Shown here: positions 34,085 through 41,030 of the stretch, piece by piece | Layout: every line of letters begins with the position of its first letter | Numbering within the stretch: the stretch's first letter is position 1 | Source: Streptomyces exfoliatus | GTDB taxonomy: Bacteria > Actinomycetota > Actinomycetes > Streptomycetales > Streptomycetaceae | Direction of reading: 5' to 3' | DNA: 64,000 nucleotides | Assembly: GCF_000725545.1 (NCBI RefSeq) | Contig: NZ_JNZP01000002.1 | Location: 310,001 to 374,000 of the forward strand | Made by a program: the position numbers and the translations under genes | Notes under the pieces: model-generated | Told to the model about the DNA's origin: nothing | The model's input: only the letters and a program-made list of their open reading frames with translations | Databases searched by the model: none

Positions 34085-35137
34085 ATGTCCGATTCCGACA
34101 GGGGTGACGAGACGGGTTCCGATACGGAGCACGGCCTCACGACCGGCGCCGTCGCCCGGCGTCTCGGGGTGTCGCCGACCACGCTGCGCTCATGGGACCA
34201 GCGGTACGGCATCGGGCCCGCCTCGCGGGCGGAGGGGCGGCACCGGCGGTGGGCCCCGGGTGACGTCGCCATGCTGGAGGAGATGTGCCGGCTCACGGCC
34301 TCCGGTCTGCCTCCCGCGGAAGCGGCCCGGTCGGCCCTGTCGGCGCGGTCCGGCCTGTCGGCGCGGTCTGGCCTGTCGACGCGGGCGGCCCTCCCGGCGC
34401 GGTCGGCTCCTCGGGCACCCCTCCCCCGCGCCCCGGCCGCCCGCCGGCCGGGATCGGGCAGCGGTCTCCCGCTCGGTGACGTACGCCTGGAGTGTCGTGG
34501 GCTGGCGCGCGCCGCCGTGCGGCTCGACGGGCCCACGCTCGACGTCCTGCTCCGCGAGGTCGTGGCGGACCACGGTCTCGTCACCGCCTGGGAGGAGGTG
34601 ATGGTGCCCACCCTGCACGCGGTGGGGCGCAAGTGGGAGTCGTCCGGGGACCGTTACGTCGAGGTGGAGCACCTGCTGTCCTGGCACGTGTCGACCGCGC
34701 TCCGGCAGGTCGCGCCCGCCGGGCCCGTCGCCGTGACCTCCCTGCCGCCGGTCCTCCTCGCGTGCGTGCCCGCCGAGCAGCACACGCTCCCGCTGGAGGC
34801 GTTGGCCGCGGGTCTCGCCGAACGCGGCCTGCCCGCCCGGATGTTCGGCGGGGCCGTCCCCGCCGAGGCGCTCGACGCCGCCGTGCGGCGCACGGGTCCG
34901 GTCGCGGTCGTGCTCTGGTCGCAGGCACGCTCGACCGCGCACCACGCCCTGGCCCAGCACGTCGCCGCGCGGTCGTTCGGCGTCAGGGGGGCGAGGACGC
35001 ACCCCTTGGTGATGCTCGCGGGACCGGGCTGGGCCGGCCGGTCCGTACAGCCGGGGATGCTGCGCCCCGGCGGTCTGCGCGAAGCGCTCGACAGCCTCAC
35101 CCGGCTCTACGGGGAACCGCATCCGACCGTCGGATGA
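34085..35137 (+). CDS. MerR regulator with cobalamin-binding domain (LitR/CarH-type photoreceptor)
   Basis: 350 aa. The winged helix at about 18-85 reads TTGAVARRLGVSPTTLRSWD and YGIGPASRAEGRHRRW. A low-complexity SARSGL repeat spans 85-108. The four-helix cap domain has WEEVMVPTLHAVGRKWE and EVEHLLSWHV (W-x10-E-H, one residue longer than in CarH). A Rossmann-like B12 domain follows, with PAEQHTLPLEALAAG keeping the histidine expected to ligate cobalt. Relatives repress in the dark with adenosylcobalamin and release DNA when light breaks the Co-C bond. Sigma, photolyase and CbiZ neighbours fit a light response. Confidence 0.88.
   Translation: MSDSDRGDETGSDTEHGLTTGAVARRLGVSPTTLRSWDQRYGIGPASRAEGRHRRWAPGDVAMLEEMCRLTASGLPPAEAARSALSARSGLSARSGLSTRAALPARSAPRAPLPRAPAARRPGSGSGLPLGDVRLECRGLARAAVRLDGPTLDVLLREVVADHGLVTAWEEVMVPTLHAVGRKWESSGDRYVEVEHLLSWHVSTALRQVAPAGPVAVTSLPPVLLACVPAEQHTLPLEALAAGLAERGLPARMFGGAVPAEALDAAVRRTGPVAVVLWSQARSTAHHALAQHVAARSFGVRGARTHPLVMLAGPGWAGRSVQPGMLRPGGLREALDSLTRLYGEPHPTVG
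34337..34408 (+). repeat. 18-bp tandem repeat inside the MerR gene
   Basis: Four 18-bp units (34337, 34355, 34373, 34391) with the pattern CTGTCGGCGCGGTCCGGC, encoding LSARSG, LSARSG, LSTRAA and LPARSA between DNA-binding and cap domains. Copies 1 and 2 differ at one base, so expansion is recent. Confidence 0.85.
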
Positions 35138-35218
35138 CACCGGAGGGCGGGGCCGTACCGTTCCCCGATTCCGGCGGGAAGGCCGGCCGGTCGCGCCGCC
35201 CGACGGCTTCCCTCCGCC

Positions 35219-35875
35219 TCAGCCGTGCGAGAGCAGTGCCGCCGTGAGTTCTGCCGCGCGGCGGTGCCACAGGTCCGCGCCACGGAGCATGGCGTGACCT
35301 CCGGTCGGCATCGGGATGCCCGCCGCGTCGGCGCCCGCCGCCCGTGCCCTGCGGACGAAGTCCCAGGAGTCGCGGGCGGCCGTGACGCGGTCGGTCTCGT
35401 CGTGGAGCAGGTAGAGCCGCCGGCCGCCGAGGTGCTCCACGGGCTCGCCGGCGGGACACCAGGGTGCGAGCGCCACGACACCGCGGACGTGCGGGTCGCC
35501 GGCGGCGCGGAGGGCCGCGCGGCCTCCCATGGAGTGGCCCAGGAGCACGACGGGCACGGGCCCGGCCTGTTCCCGGAGGCTCGCGAGGGCGGCTTCCGCG
35601 TCCCTGGCGGCGTCGGCGCGCGGGCCGTTCCAGCCGCGGTGGCGGTACCGCACGTCGGCGACCAGCACGTTCCTGCCCCGTACGGCCCGGGTCACGGCCG
35701 TGGCGAAGGGGCGCATGCGCAGCGCCGGGAGGTTGAGGGCCGGCGGCGGCTCCGGCCCGTCGGCGCGACCGCCGTGGAGCAGCAGCACGGCCGCGGTCGG
35801 CACGGGAGGAGCGCTGCGGACGACGAGGGCGCCAGGGGTGTCCGGGCGGGCGGCGCGCCGGGTGCGGCAGGTCAT
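35219..35875 (-). CDS. Alpha/beta-hydrolase, dienelactone-hydrolase-like
   Basis: 218 aa. AAVLLLHGGRADGP, VVLLGHSMGGRAALRAAG (nucleophile serine), LLHDETDRVTAARDS (acid) and PTGGHAMLRG (histidine) give a full triad. No signal peptide. The ATG overlaps by ATGA the stop of a 31-codon frame with an excellent ribosome site, so translation may be coupled to it. It is the last gene downstream of the ECF sigma gene. Substrate unknown. Confidence 0.83.
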   Translation of the reverse strand: MTCRTRRAARPDTPGALVVRSAPPVPTAAVLLLHGGRADGPEPPPALNLPALRMRPFATAVTRAVRGRNVLVADVRYRHRGWNGPRADAARDAEAALASLREQAGPVPVVLLGHSMGGRAALRAAGDPHVRGVVALAPWCPAGEPVEHLGGRRLYLLHDETDRVTAARDSWDFVRRARAAGADAAGIPMPTGGHAMLRGADLWHRRAAELTAALLSHG

Positions 35876-35967
35876 CGCGCGGCCGCCGGGTTCGTGTGCC
35901 GGCGCGCCGGCCGACGGAACCCGCGGGTGCGGGCCGGGTGGGCCGCGTAACCGGGCCGCTGCGGCAT
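35872..35967 (-). CDS. Small basic peptide coupled to the hydrolase
   Basis: 31 aa, MPQRPGYAAHPARTRG followed by an Arg/His-rich tail. GGAGG stands 6 nt before the ATG, the best ribosome site in the neighbourhood, and the stop overlaps the hydrolase start as ATGA. The same frame extends upstream to ATG 36099 without a ribosome site there. No known family. It may be a real small protein or simply a translational lead-in. Confidence 0.4.
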   Translation of the reverse strand: MPQRPGYAAHPARTRGFRRPARRHTNPAAAR

Positions 35968-36138
35968 GTGTGGCCTCCAGGAGTCGTCGCGGGCCCGCTT
36001 CCCCGGGCGAGCGGGACGCTCATGCCGAGGGGAGGTGACCGTGAGGGCCGCAGTCTGCCAGGTCGACGTGTCCGCCGGGTACGGAGCCCCGTCATCCATG
36101 GACCACCGGTACGAGGGGTGGGATCGCGGCCCGGGTGT

Positions 36139-36837
36139 TCAGTCCGGAATCTCGCCGCCGGCGCGCGCCCGGTCGGGGGCCGTCGGCGTGGTGGCCAGGC
36201 TGCGGCGCATCCGCTGGAGGCCCCGGCGGGCGTGGCTCTTGACGGTGCCGAGGGGGAGGCCGGTCCGGTCGGCGATCTGCGCCTGGGTCAGGTCCGCGAA
36301 GTACGCGAGGGTGAGCACGTCCCGCTGGTCCCGCGGCAGGCGGGCCAGTTCACGGGTGACCACGATCCGGTCGAGGACGTGCTCGGGGCCCTCGTCCGTG
36401 ACGGTGGCCGGCATCAGGGCAGCGGCGGCGGCGAGGTCGAGCCGGCGCGTCCTGGCGGTGAGCGCGTCCGCGGTCTTCCGTCGCGTGATGCCGACGAGCC
36501 AGGCGGGTACCGAGCCACGCTCGGGGCGGTAGCCCGCCCGGCCGCGCCAGGCGGCGAGGAAGACCTGCTGGGTGACGTCCTCCGCCTCGCGCGGGTCGCC
36601 CAGCGAGCGGACCGCGAGGGTGTGCACGAGGCGGGCCCAGCGGCGGTGGGCGACGGCGAGACAGTGTTCGTCGCCCCGAACGAGACCCCGGCCGATCTCC
36701 TCGTCCGACAGCGCGTCCGACAGGGGGTCGCTCAGCGCGTCGGACCGCGTGTCGGCCCCTGTGTCGGACAGCGCGTCGGACCGCGGGTCGGACAGCGTGC
36801 CGGGGTCGGGCCGGACGGCGGTGCTGGTCACGGTCAT
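36139..36837 (-). CDS. ECF-type RNA polymerase sigma factor (light/B12 locus)
   Basis: 232 aa. Residues 1-47 are an acidic SDAL/SDPL repeat tail. Region 2 is AHRRWARLVHTLAVRSLGDP and EAEDVTQQVFLAAWR. Region 4 is LPRDQRDVLTLAYFADLTQA then TGLPLGTVKSHARRGLQRMR. No anti-sigma gene is adjacent, suggesting control at the transcription level, as for LitS of S. coelicolor, which is driven by LitR and transcribes carotenoid and photolyase genes. The ATG has GGAGG 7 nt upstream. Photolyase lies directly upstream on the same strand. Confidence 0.9.
   Translation of the reverse strand: MTVTSTAVRPDPGTLSDPRSDALSDTGADTRSDALSDPLSDALSDEEIGRGLVRGDEHCLAVAHRRWARLVHTLAVRSLGDPREAEDVTQQVFLAAWRGRAGYRPERGSVPAWLVGITRRKTADALTARTRRLDLAAAAALMPATVTDEGPEHVLDRIVVTRELARLPRDQRDVLTLAYFADLTQAQIADRTGLPLGTVKSHARRGLQRMRRSLATTPTAPDRARAGGEIPD
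36703..36792 (-). repeat. 12-bp tandem repeat in the sigma-factor N-terminus
   Basis: About seven units of four residues (SDPR, SDAL, SDTG, ADTR, SDAL, SDPL, SDAL) precede conserved region 2. The DNA is a degenerate 12-bp repeat based on TCGGACNNCGCG on the plus strand. It adds a negatively charged flexible tail not normal for ECF factors. Confidence 0.75.
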
Positions 36838-36878
36838 GACGGGTCCTCCTGCTCCGGGGCCGGTGCTCCCAGGTCCCC

Positions 36879-36908
36879 AGCGTCCGGCGTCCGGAGGAGT
36901 CGCTTCAA
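36879..36908 (-). promoter_or_regulatory. Promoter of the ECF sigma gene
   Basis: On the minus strand TTGAAG (36908-36903) and GACGCT (36884-36879) are 18 bp apart, about 40 nt before the sigma start. The 16-bp shared element at 36915-36930 sits just upstream of the -35. Confidence 0.5.
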
Positions 36909-36914
36909 CACGCG

Positions 36915-36930
36915 TCGATCGTGCGTCGTA
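36915..36930. promoter_or_regulatory. 16-bp element shared with the MerR promoter
   Basis: TCGATCGTGCGTCGTA, matching 34059-34074 at 15 of 16 positions but in the opposite orientation to the gene it precedes. It lies 6 bp upstream of the sigma -35 in a 119-bp intergenic region. Probable binding site for the MerR-B12 protein. Confidence 0.6.
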
Positions 36931-36956
36931 TCGGTTTGGCGGACCCCGACCGGGGG

Positions 36957-38330
36957 TCAGTCGCGCCCCCGGGCGTGCCGGAAGCGGCTGAGGCCGTCGG
37001 CGAGGTCGACGATCGGGTCGGGGTAGTCGTACTCGGCCCGGTCCAGCCCCTTCAGACGCCAGGGTTCGTGGACCGAGGGACCGGGCAGAGCCGCGAGTTC
37101 CGGGACCCAGTTCCGGACGTAGGCACCGTCGGGGTCGTAGCGCTTCCCCTGGAGTACGGGGTTGAGGACACGGTTCGGCCGGGAGTCGGTGCCCGTCCCC
37201 GCCACCCACTGCCAGTTCAGCTGGTTGTTCGCGATGTCGCCGTCCACGAGCAGGGAGAGGAAGTGCCGGGCCCCCTCGCGCCAGTCGAGGTAGAGCGTCT
37301 TGGTGAGGAAGGACGCGGTGAGCAGCCGGCCCCGGTTGTGCATCCAGCCCTCGTGCGCGAGTTGGCGCAGGGCCGCGTCCACCACGGGGTAGCCGGTCCT
37401 GCCCTCCCGCCAGGCCCTCAGGTCCTCCTCGGCCTCCTCGCCCCGCCGCCAGCGGTCGTGGCGGGGCCGGTAGTCCTCGGCCGCCGTGTCCGGCCGCGCG
37501 GCGAGCACCTGCTGGTGGAAGTCCCGCCAGCACAGCTGCCGTACGAAGGCCTCGGCCCCCGCGCCGCCCCGGGCCCGTGCCCGGTGCACGGCCTCGGTCG
37601 CCGAGACCGCGCCGAAGTGCAGGTACGGCGAGAGGCGCGAGGTCACGTCGCCCGCGAGGTCGTCGTGGCCGGTTTCGTAGGCGTCGGCGTGGCGGGACAG
37701 CCAGGCGCCGAGCCTCCGGCGCCCCTCGCTCTCGCCTCCCGTGGCGAGGCCCGGCGACACGTCCGCGACGGACGCGCGGGCCGGCGGGCGCTCGGAGCGG
37801 AGGTCCTGCGGCACCGGCACCGACCGGGGGGCCGCGAGGGGCGTGCGCAGCGGCTCGGAGGTCCAGCGCCTGAAGTACGGGGTGAACACCGCGAAGTGGT
37901 CGGAGCCCTGCGGGGTGACGTCGCCGGGCGGTACGACGGTGGTCACGGCGTCGTGCACGTACAGACGGCGCCCGTCGGACTCCAGGGCGTCGCGCAGCCG
38001 TGCCTCCCGGGCTCGGGCGAAGGCGGAGTGCCCCGCGGCCATGTGGACCTCATCGGCGTCGGCCTGCCGCACCACCCGGCACACCTCGGCGACGGTGTCG
38101 CCGTCGCGCACGACGAGGCGCCCGCCGCGCTCCCGCAGCCCGGCGTCGAGGTCGGCCAGGCAGTCGGCGAGGAAGGCGAGCCGGTTGGGCGCCGCGAACC
38201 CCGCCCGGTCCACGGCGGGGTCGCGGACGAACAGCGGCACCACCTCGTGCGCCGCCTCCGCGGCCGCGTGGAGCGGGGGATGGTCGTGCAGGCGGAGGTC
38301 GGAGGTGAAGAGGACGACGGAGACGGTCAT
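36957..38330 (-). CDS. phr: Deoxyribodipyrimidine photolyase (class I)
   Basis: 457 aa. The N-terminal alpha/beta antenna domain begins VSVVLFTSDLRLHDHPPLHA. The FAD domain has LSPYLHFGAVSATEAV, FVRQLCWRDFHQQVL, HEGWMHNRGRLLTASFLTK and DIANNQLNWQWVAGTGTDSR followed by PNRVLNP, the class I CPD-photolyase signature. It repairs cyclobutane pyrimidine dimers using blue light. ATG with GAGGA 8 nt upstream. Placement between an SDR gene and an ECF sigma gene near a B12 photoreceptor supports light-induced expression. Confidence 0.96.
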   Translation of the reverse strand: MTVSVVLFTSDLRLHDHPPLHAAAEAAHEVVPLFVRDPAVDRAGFAAPNRLAFLADCLADLDAGLRERGGRLVVRDGDTVAEVCRVVRQADADEVHMAAGHSAFARAREARLRDALESDGRRLYVHDAVTTVVPPGDVTPQGSDHFAVFTPYFRRWTSEPLRTPLAAPRSVPVPQDLRSERPPARASVADVSPGLATGGESEGRRRLGAWLSRHADAYETGHDDLAGDVTSRLSPYLHFGAVSATEAVHRARARGGAGAEAFVRQLCWRDFHQQVLAARPDTAAEDYRPRHDRWRRGEEAEEDLRAWREGRTGYPVVDAALRQLAHEGWMHNRGRLLTASFLTKTLYLDWREGARHFLSLLVDGDIANNQLNWQWVAGTGTDSRPNRVLNPVLQGKRYDPDGAYVRNWVPELAALPGPSVHEPWRLKGLDRAEYDYPDPIVDLADGLSRFRHARGRD

Positions 38331-38470
38331 GGCGCGCTTCCTCGGGAGGGTGGGTCAGGGGCGGGCCGTGCGGGGCCGGGCGCCCGGCGGCTGCGGGGAG
38401 ACGTGTGCTGCGGCCCCGTGTCCCCTTCGGCGTGCGACCGGCCCGCGGATGCGTCGGCGGCCGCCGACGC

Positions 38471-38596
38471 GTGGACGGCGACCGCCCGTCCGTGGACGGC
38501 ATCCGCCCGCCCATGAACGCCGGCCGCCACCCCGTGGACTCCGGCCGCCCGGCCGTGGACGCGGACCGCCCGGCCTTGGGCTCCGGCCACGGCGCG
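38471..38596. repeat. 21-bp tandem repeat upstream of the photolyase
   Basis: Six consecutive 21-bp units beginning at 38471, 38492, 38513, 38534, 38555 and 38576, of the type GTGGACGGCGACCGCCCGTCC. They fill much of the 302-bp gap between the SDR and photolyase genes. No coding role is evident; minus-strand frames read VHGRAAG-like repeats without start signals. Similarity between units is about 75-90 percent by eye. Confidence 0.8.
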
Positions 38597-38632
38597 TGGC
38601 CGACGGCCCGGATCATGGCTGCGGCGCCCCGC

Positions 38633-40261
38633 TCACGCCCGGGGCGGTCCCGGGTCCCCGGTGGGACCGGTCCCTGACGGGCGGGAAGCGCCGACGGGCT
38701 CGGGCTTCCCGGCGGGGTCCGCCGTGCCCGTGGGCGGGCGGTGCGCCGCCCGCTCCGCCGCCCGCGCGATGTTCCGCGCCATCCCGCCGAAGACGACGGC
38801 GTGGAACGGCGACACGCTCCACCAGTACGCCTGCCCCGCGAGCCCGCGCGGGTGGAACAGGGCGCGCTGGCGGTATCGGGTCCGCCCCAGGTCGTCCCGC
38901 TCGACCCGCATCTCCAGCCAGGCGAGCCCCGGCAGCCGCATCTCGGCGCGCAGCCGCAGCAGGGTGCCGGGCTCGATCTCCTCGACCCGCCAGAAGTCGA
39001 GCGCGTCGCCCGCCCTGAGCCGCTGGGCGTCGCGCCGGCCCCGGCGAAGGCCCACCCCGCCGATGAGCCGGTCGAGCCAGCCCCGTACAGCCCAGGCCAG
39101 CGGGAAGGAGTACCAGCCGTTCGCGCCGCCGATCCCCTCGACGACCTGCCAGAGCTCCCGCTGCCCCGCGTCGACGATCCGCTCGCGTTCGTCGGTGTAG
39201 AGGCTGCCGCCCGCCCAGTCGGGGTCGGTGGGCAGGGGATCGCTGGGGGCCCCTGGGAACGAGGCGGAACTCCACCGGGTGGCGACCCGGGCCTCCTGGA
39301 CCCGCTGCAGGGCGAGCCGGAGGGCCTCGTCGAAGGAGATGGGGGTGCCGGGCGGGTCGGGGACGTGGTCGGCGATGTCGTGGTCGGCGCACACCACCTC
39401 GTACCGCAACGACTCGGCGAGCGGGCGGGCCAGGGAGGCGGGGACGGGCGTGACGAGTCCGACCCAGAGGCCGGACAGGCGCGGGGTGAGCATGGGGACG
39501 GGCAGGATGAGCCGTCGGCGCAGTCCTGCGACCTGCGCGTAACGGACCATCATGTCGTGGTAGGTGAGGACGTCCGGGCCGCCGATGTCGAACGCGCGGT
39601 TGACGTCCTCCGGCATCCGCGCGCTGCCGACGAGATAGCGGAGCACGTCGCGTACGGCGATGGGCTGGACGCGGGTGCCGACCCAGCGCGGCGTCACCAT
39701 CACGGGGAGCCGTTCGGTCAGATGGCGGAGCATCTCGAAGGAGGCGGAGCCCGAGCCGATGACGACGGCGGCCCGCAGCACGGTGGTGGGGACACCGGAT
39801 GCCAGCAGGATCCGGCCGACCTCGGCCCGGGACCGCAGGTGCGGGGAGAGTTCCCGCTCGGGGACGTCCGCGGGTTCGAGGCCGCCGAGGTAGACGATGC
39901 GGCGCACCCCGGCGGCGCGGGCCTCCTCGGCGAAGGTCCGGGCCGCCTTCCGGTCGGTCTCCTCGAAGCCGTGCCCGGAGCTCAGGGAGTGCACCAGGTA
40001 GTAGGCCACCCGCACGTCGCGGAAGGCGGGGCGCAGGGTGGCGGCGTCGGTGACGTCCCCACGGACCACCTCGACCCGGTCCGCCCAGGGGTGGTCGCGC
40101 AGGTTGGCGGGGGTGCGGGCGAGGCAGCGCACGCGGAATCCGGCGTCGAGCAACTCGGGGACGAGCCGGCCGCCGATGTACCCGCCGGCGCCGGTCACGA
40201 GGCAGAGCGGACGGTCGGACGCGGGCCGGGGGTGCGTCTCCACGGGGTCGTGCGTCGCCAT
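38633..40261 (-). CDS. SDR-family NAD(P)-binding protein with DUF2867 domain
   Basis: 542 aa. Residues 17-300 are an atypical short-chain dehydrogenase: LCLVTGAGGYIGGRLVPELL is the dinucleotide-binding motif, and VAYYLVHSL and RIVYLGGLEP replace the catalytic region. Residues about 360-510 match DUF2867 (YSFPLAWAVRGWLDRLIGG, RAGDALDFWRVEEIEPGTLL, SPFHAVVFGGMARNI). CGGAG lies 6 nt before the ATG. Proteins of this layout often accompany photolyase genes in actinomycetes. The reaction is unknown. Confidence 0.85.
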   Translation of the reverse strand: MATHDPVETHPRPASDRPLCLVTGAGGYIGGRLVPELLDAGFRVRCLARTPANLRDHPWADRVEVVRGDVTDAATLRPAFRDVRVAYYLVHSLSSGHGFEETDRKAARTFAEEARAAGVRRIVYLGGLEPADVPERELSPHLRSRAEVGRILLASGVPTTVLRAAVVIGSGSASFEMLRHLTERLPVMVTPRWVGTRVQPIAVRDVLRYLVGSARMPEDVNRAFDIGGPDVLTYHDMMVRYAQVAGLRRRLILPVPMLTPRLSGLWVGLVTPVPASLARPLAESLRYEVVCADHDIADHVPDPPGTPISFDEALRLALQRVQEARVATRWSSASFPGAPSDPLPTDPDWAGGSLYTDERERIVDAGQRELWQVVEGIGGANGWYSFPLAWAVRGWLDRLIGGVGLRRGRRDAQRLRAGDALDFWRVEEIEPGTLLRLRAEMRLPGLAWLEMRVERDDLGRTRYRQRALFHPRGLAGQAYWWSVSPFHAVVFGGMARNIARAAERAAHRPPTGTADPAGKPEPVGASRPSGTGPTGDPGPPRA

Positions 40262-40406
40262 GGGGTGCTCCGTTCCGTACGGGGGTCTGGCGCGAGCGCC
40301 CTGGATCTGTCACGAGCGCGCAGGGGCTCTCGCGAGTGAGCGAGCGGGGCTCTCCCGTCATGCTTCCCCGTGCGCGGTCCGGGCGGATGCTCGGGAGCGA
40401 TGTCTA

Positions 40407-40421
40407 TAGGCTGAACGCGTG
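40407..40421 (+). promoter_or_regulatory. Leaderless promoter of the MarR gene
   Basis: TAGGCT (40407-40412, within CTATAGGCT) ends exactly 6 nt before GTG 40419-40421, and no ribosome site is present. Confidence 0.5.
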
Positions 40422-40910
40422 CCCCGCCATGAAGACCGAGACGCCACCGCCGCCCCCGAGGACACCGTGGGTGACCTGCAGAGCTTCGCCGTCGCGCTGC
40501 GCCGGACCCAGGGCGAGCTCAATCGGCTGGTGCACGGTTTCGCGCAGGCGCAGGGCCTGCACCCCACGGACGTCCAGGCGCTGGCCGTCGTCCTGGACAG
40601 CCCGGAACCGCTGACGCCGGGGCGGCTGCGGGAGCATCTCGGGCTCACGTCCGGCGCGGTCACGGCCTGCCTCGACCGCCTGGAGAAGGCGGGACACATC
40701 CGCAGGACCCGGGAGAGCGCGGACCGCCGTGTCGTGCACATCCGTTACGAGGACGGGGCGAGGGCCGCGGCCCGGCGGTACTTCATGCCGCTCGCGGAGG
40801 CGGCGGACCGGGCCAGGGAGCAGTTCGGCCCGGCCGAGCTCTCGGCCGCGCTGCGCTTCCTGAACACGCTGAACGACGAGCTCGGAGCCCTGCGCGTGCC
40901 GCGCCGCTGA
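40419..40910 (+). CDS. MarR-family regulator
   Basis: 163 aa starting GTG. The winged helix carries LHPTDVQALAVVLDSPEPLT, LREHLGLTSGAVTACLDRLE and HIRRTRESADRRVVHI, the beta-wing of MarR. C-terminal helices give the dimer. It lies 120 bp before an MMPL exporter on the same strand, whose promoter carries a palindrome; MarR proteins typically repress adjacent exporters until a toxic ligand binds. Divergent from the SDR gene. Confidence 0.88.
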   Translation: MPRHEDRDATAAPEDTVGDLQSFAVALRRTQGELNRLVHGFAQAQGLHPTDVQALAVVLDSPEPLTPGRLREHLGLTSGAVTACLDRLEKAGHIRRTRESADRRVVHIRYEDGARAAARRYFMPLAEAADRAREQFGPAELSAALRFLNTLNDELGALRVPRR

Positions 40911-40982
40911 AGCGGCGCATCCGTCCGGCAGGCTGAAACCGAAGGGGTGTGGAGAGCCGTGGTACCCGCATGATAGAAAATC

Positions 40983-41019
40983 TCTCATTCATTGAGATAG
41001 TCAATGCCTGAGATATAGT
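40983..41019 (+). promoter_or_regulatory. Promoter and palindromic operator of the MMPL gene
   Basis: TTGAGA (40992-40997) and TATAGT (41014-41019) are 16 bp apart, near-consensus in an island of low GC. TCTCA-TTCAT-TGAGA (40983-40997) is an inverted repeat over the -35, and TGAGATA recurs at 40993 and 41009. A repressor here, probably the upstream MarR protein, would block transcription. GGAG and ATG 41031 follow. Confidence 0.65.
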
Positions 41020-41030
41020 TCGGAGCCCCG

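Noticed and set aside
38471..38596. Regular 21-bp repeats considered as a CRISPR-like array
   Set aside because: Units abut directly without spacers, differ from each other, and no cas genes are present; this is a minisatellite.
38741..40339. 532-codon plus-strand frame over the SDR-DUF2867 gene
   Set aside because: Antisense shadow; SDR motifs are on the minus strand.
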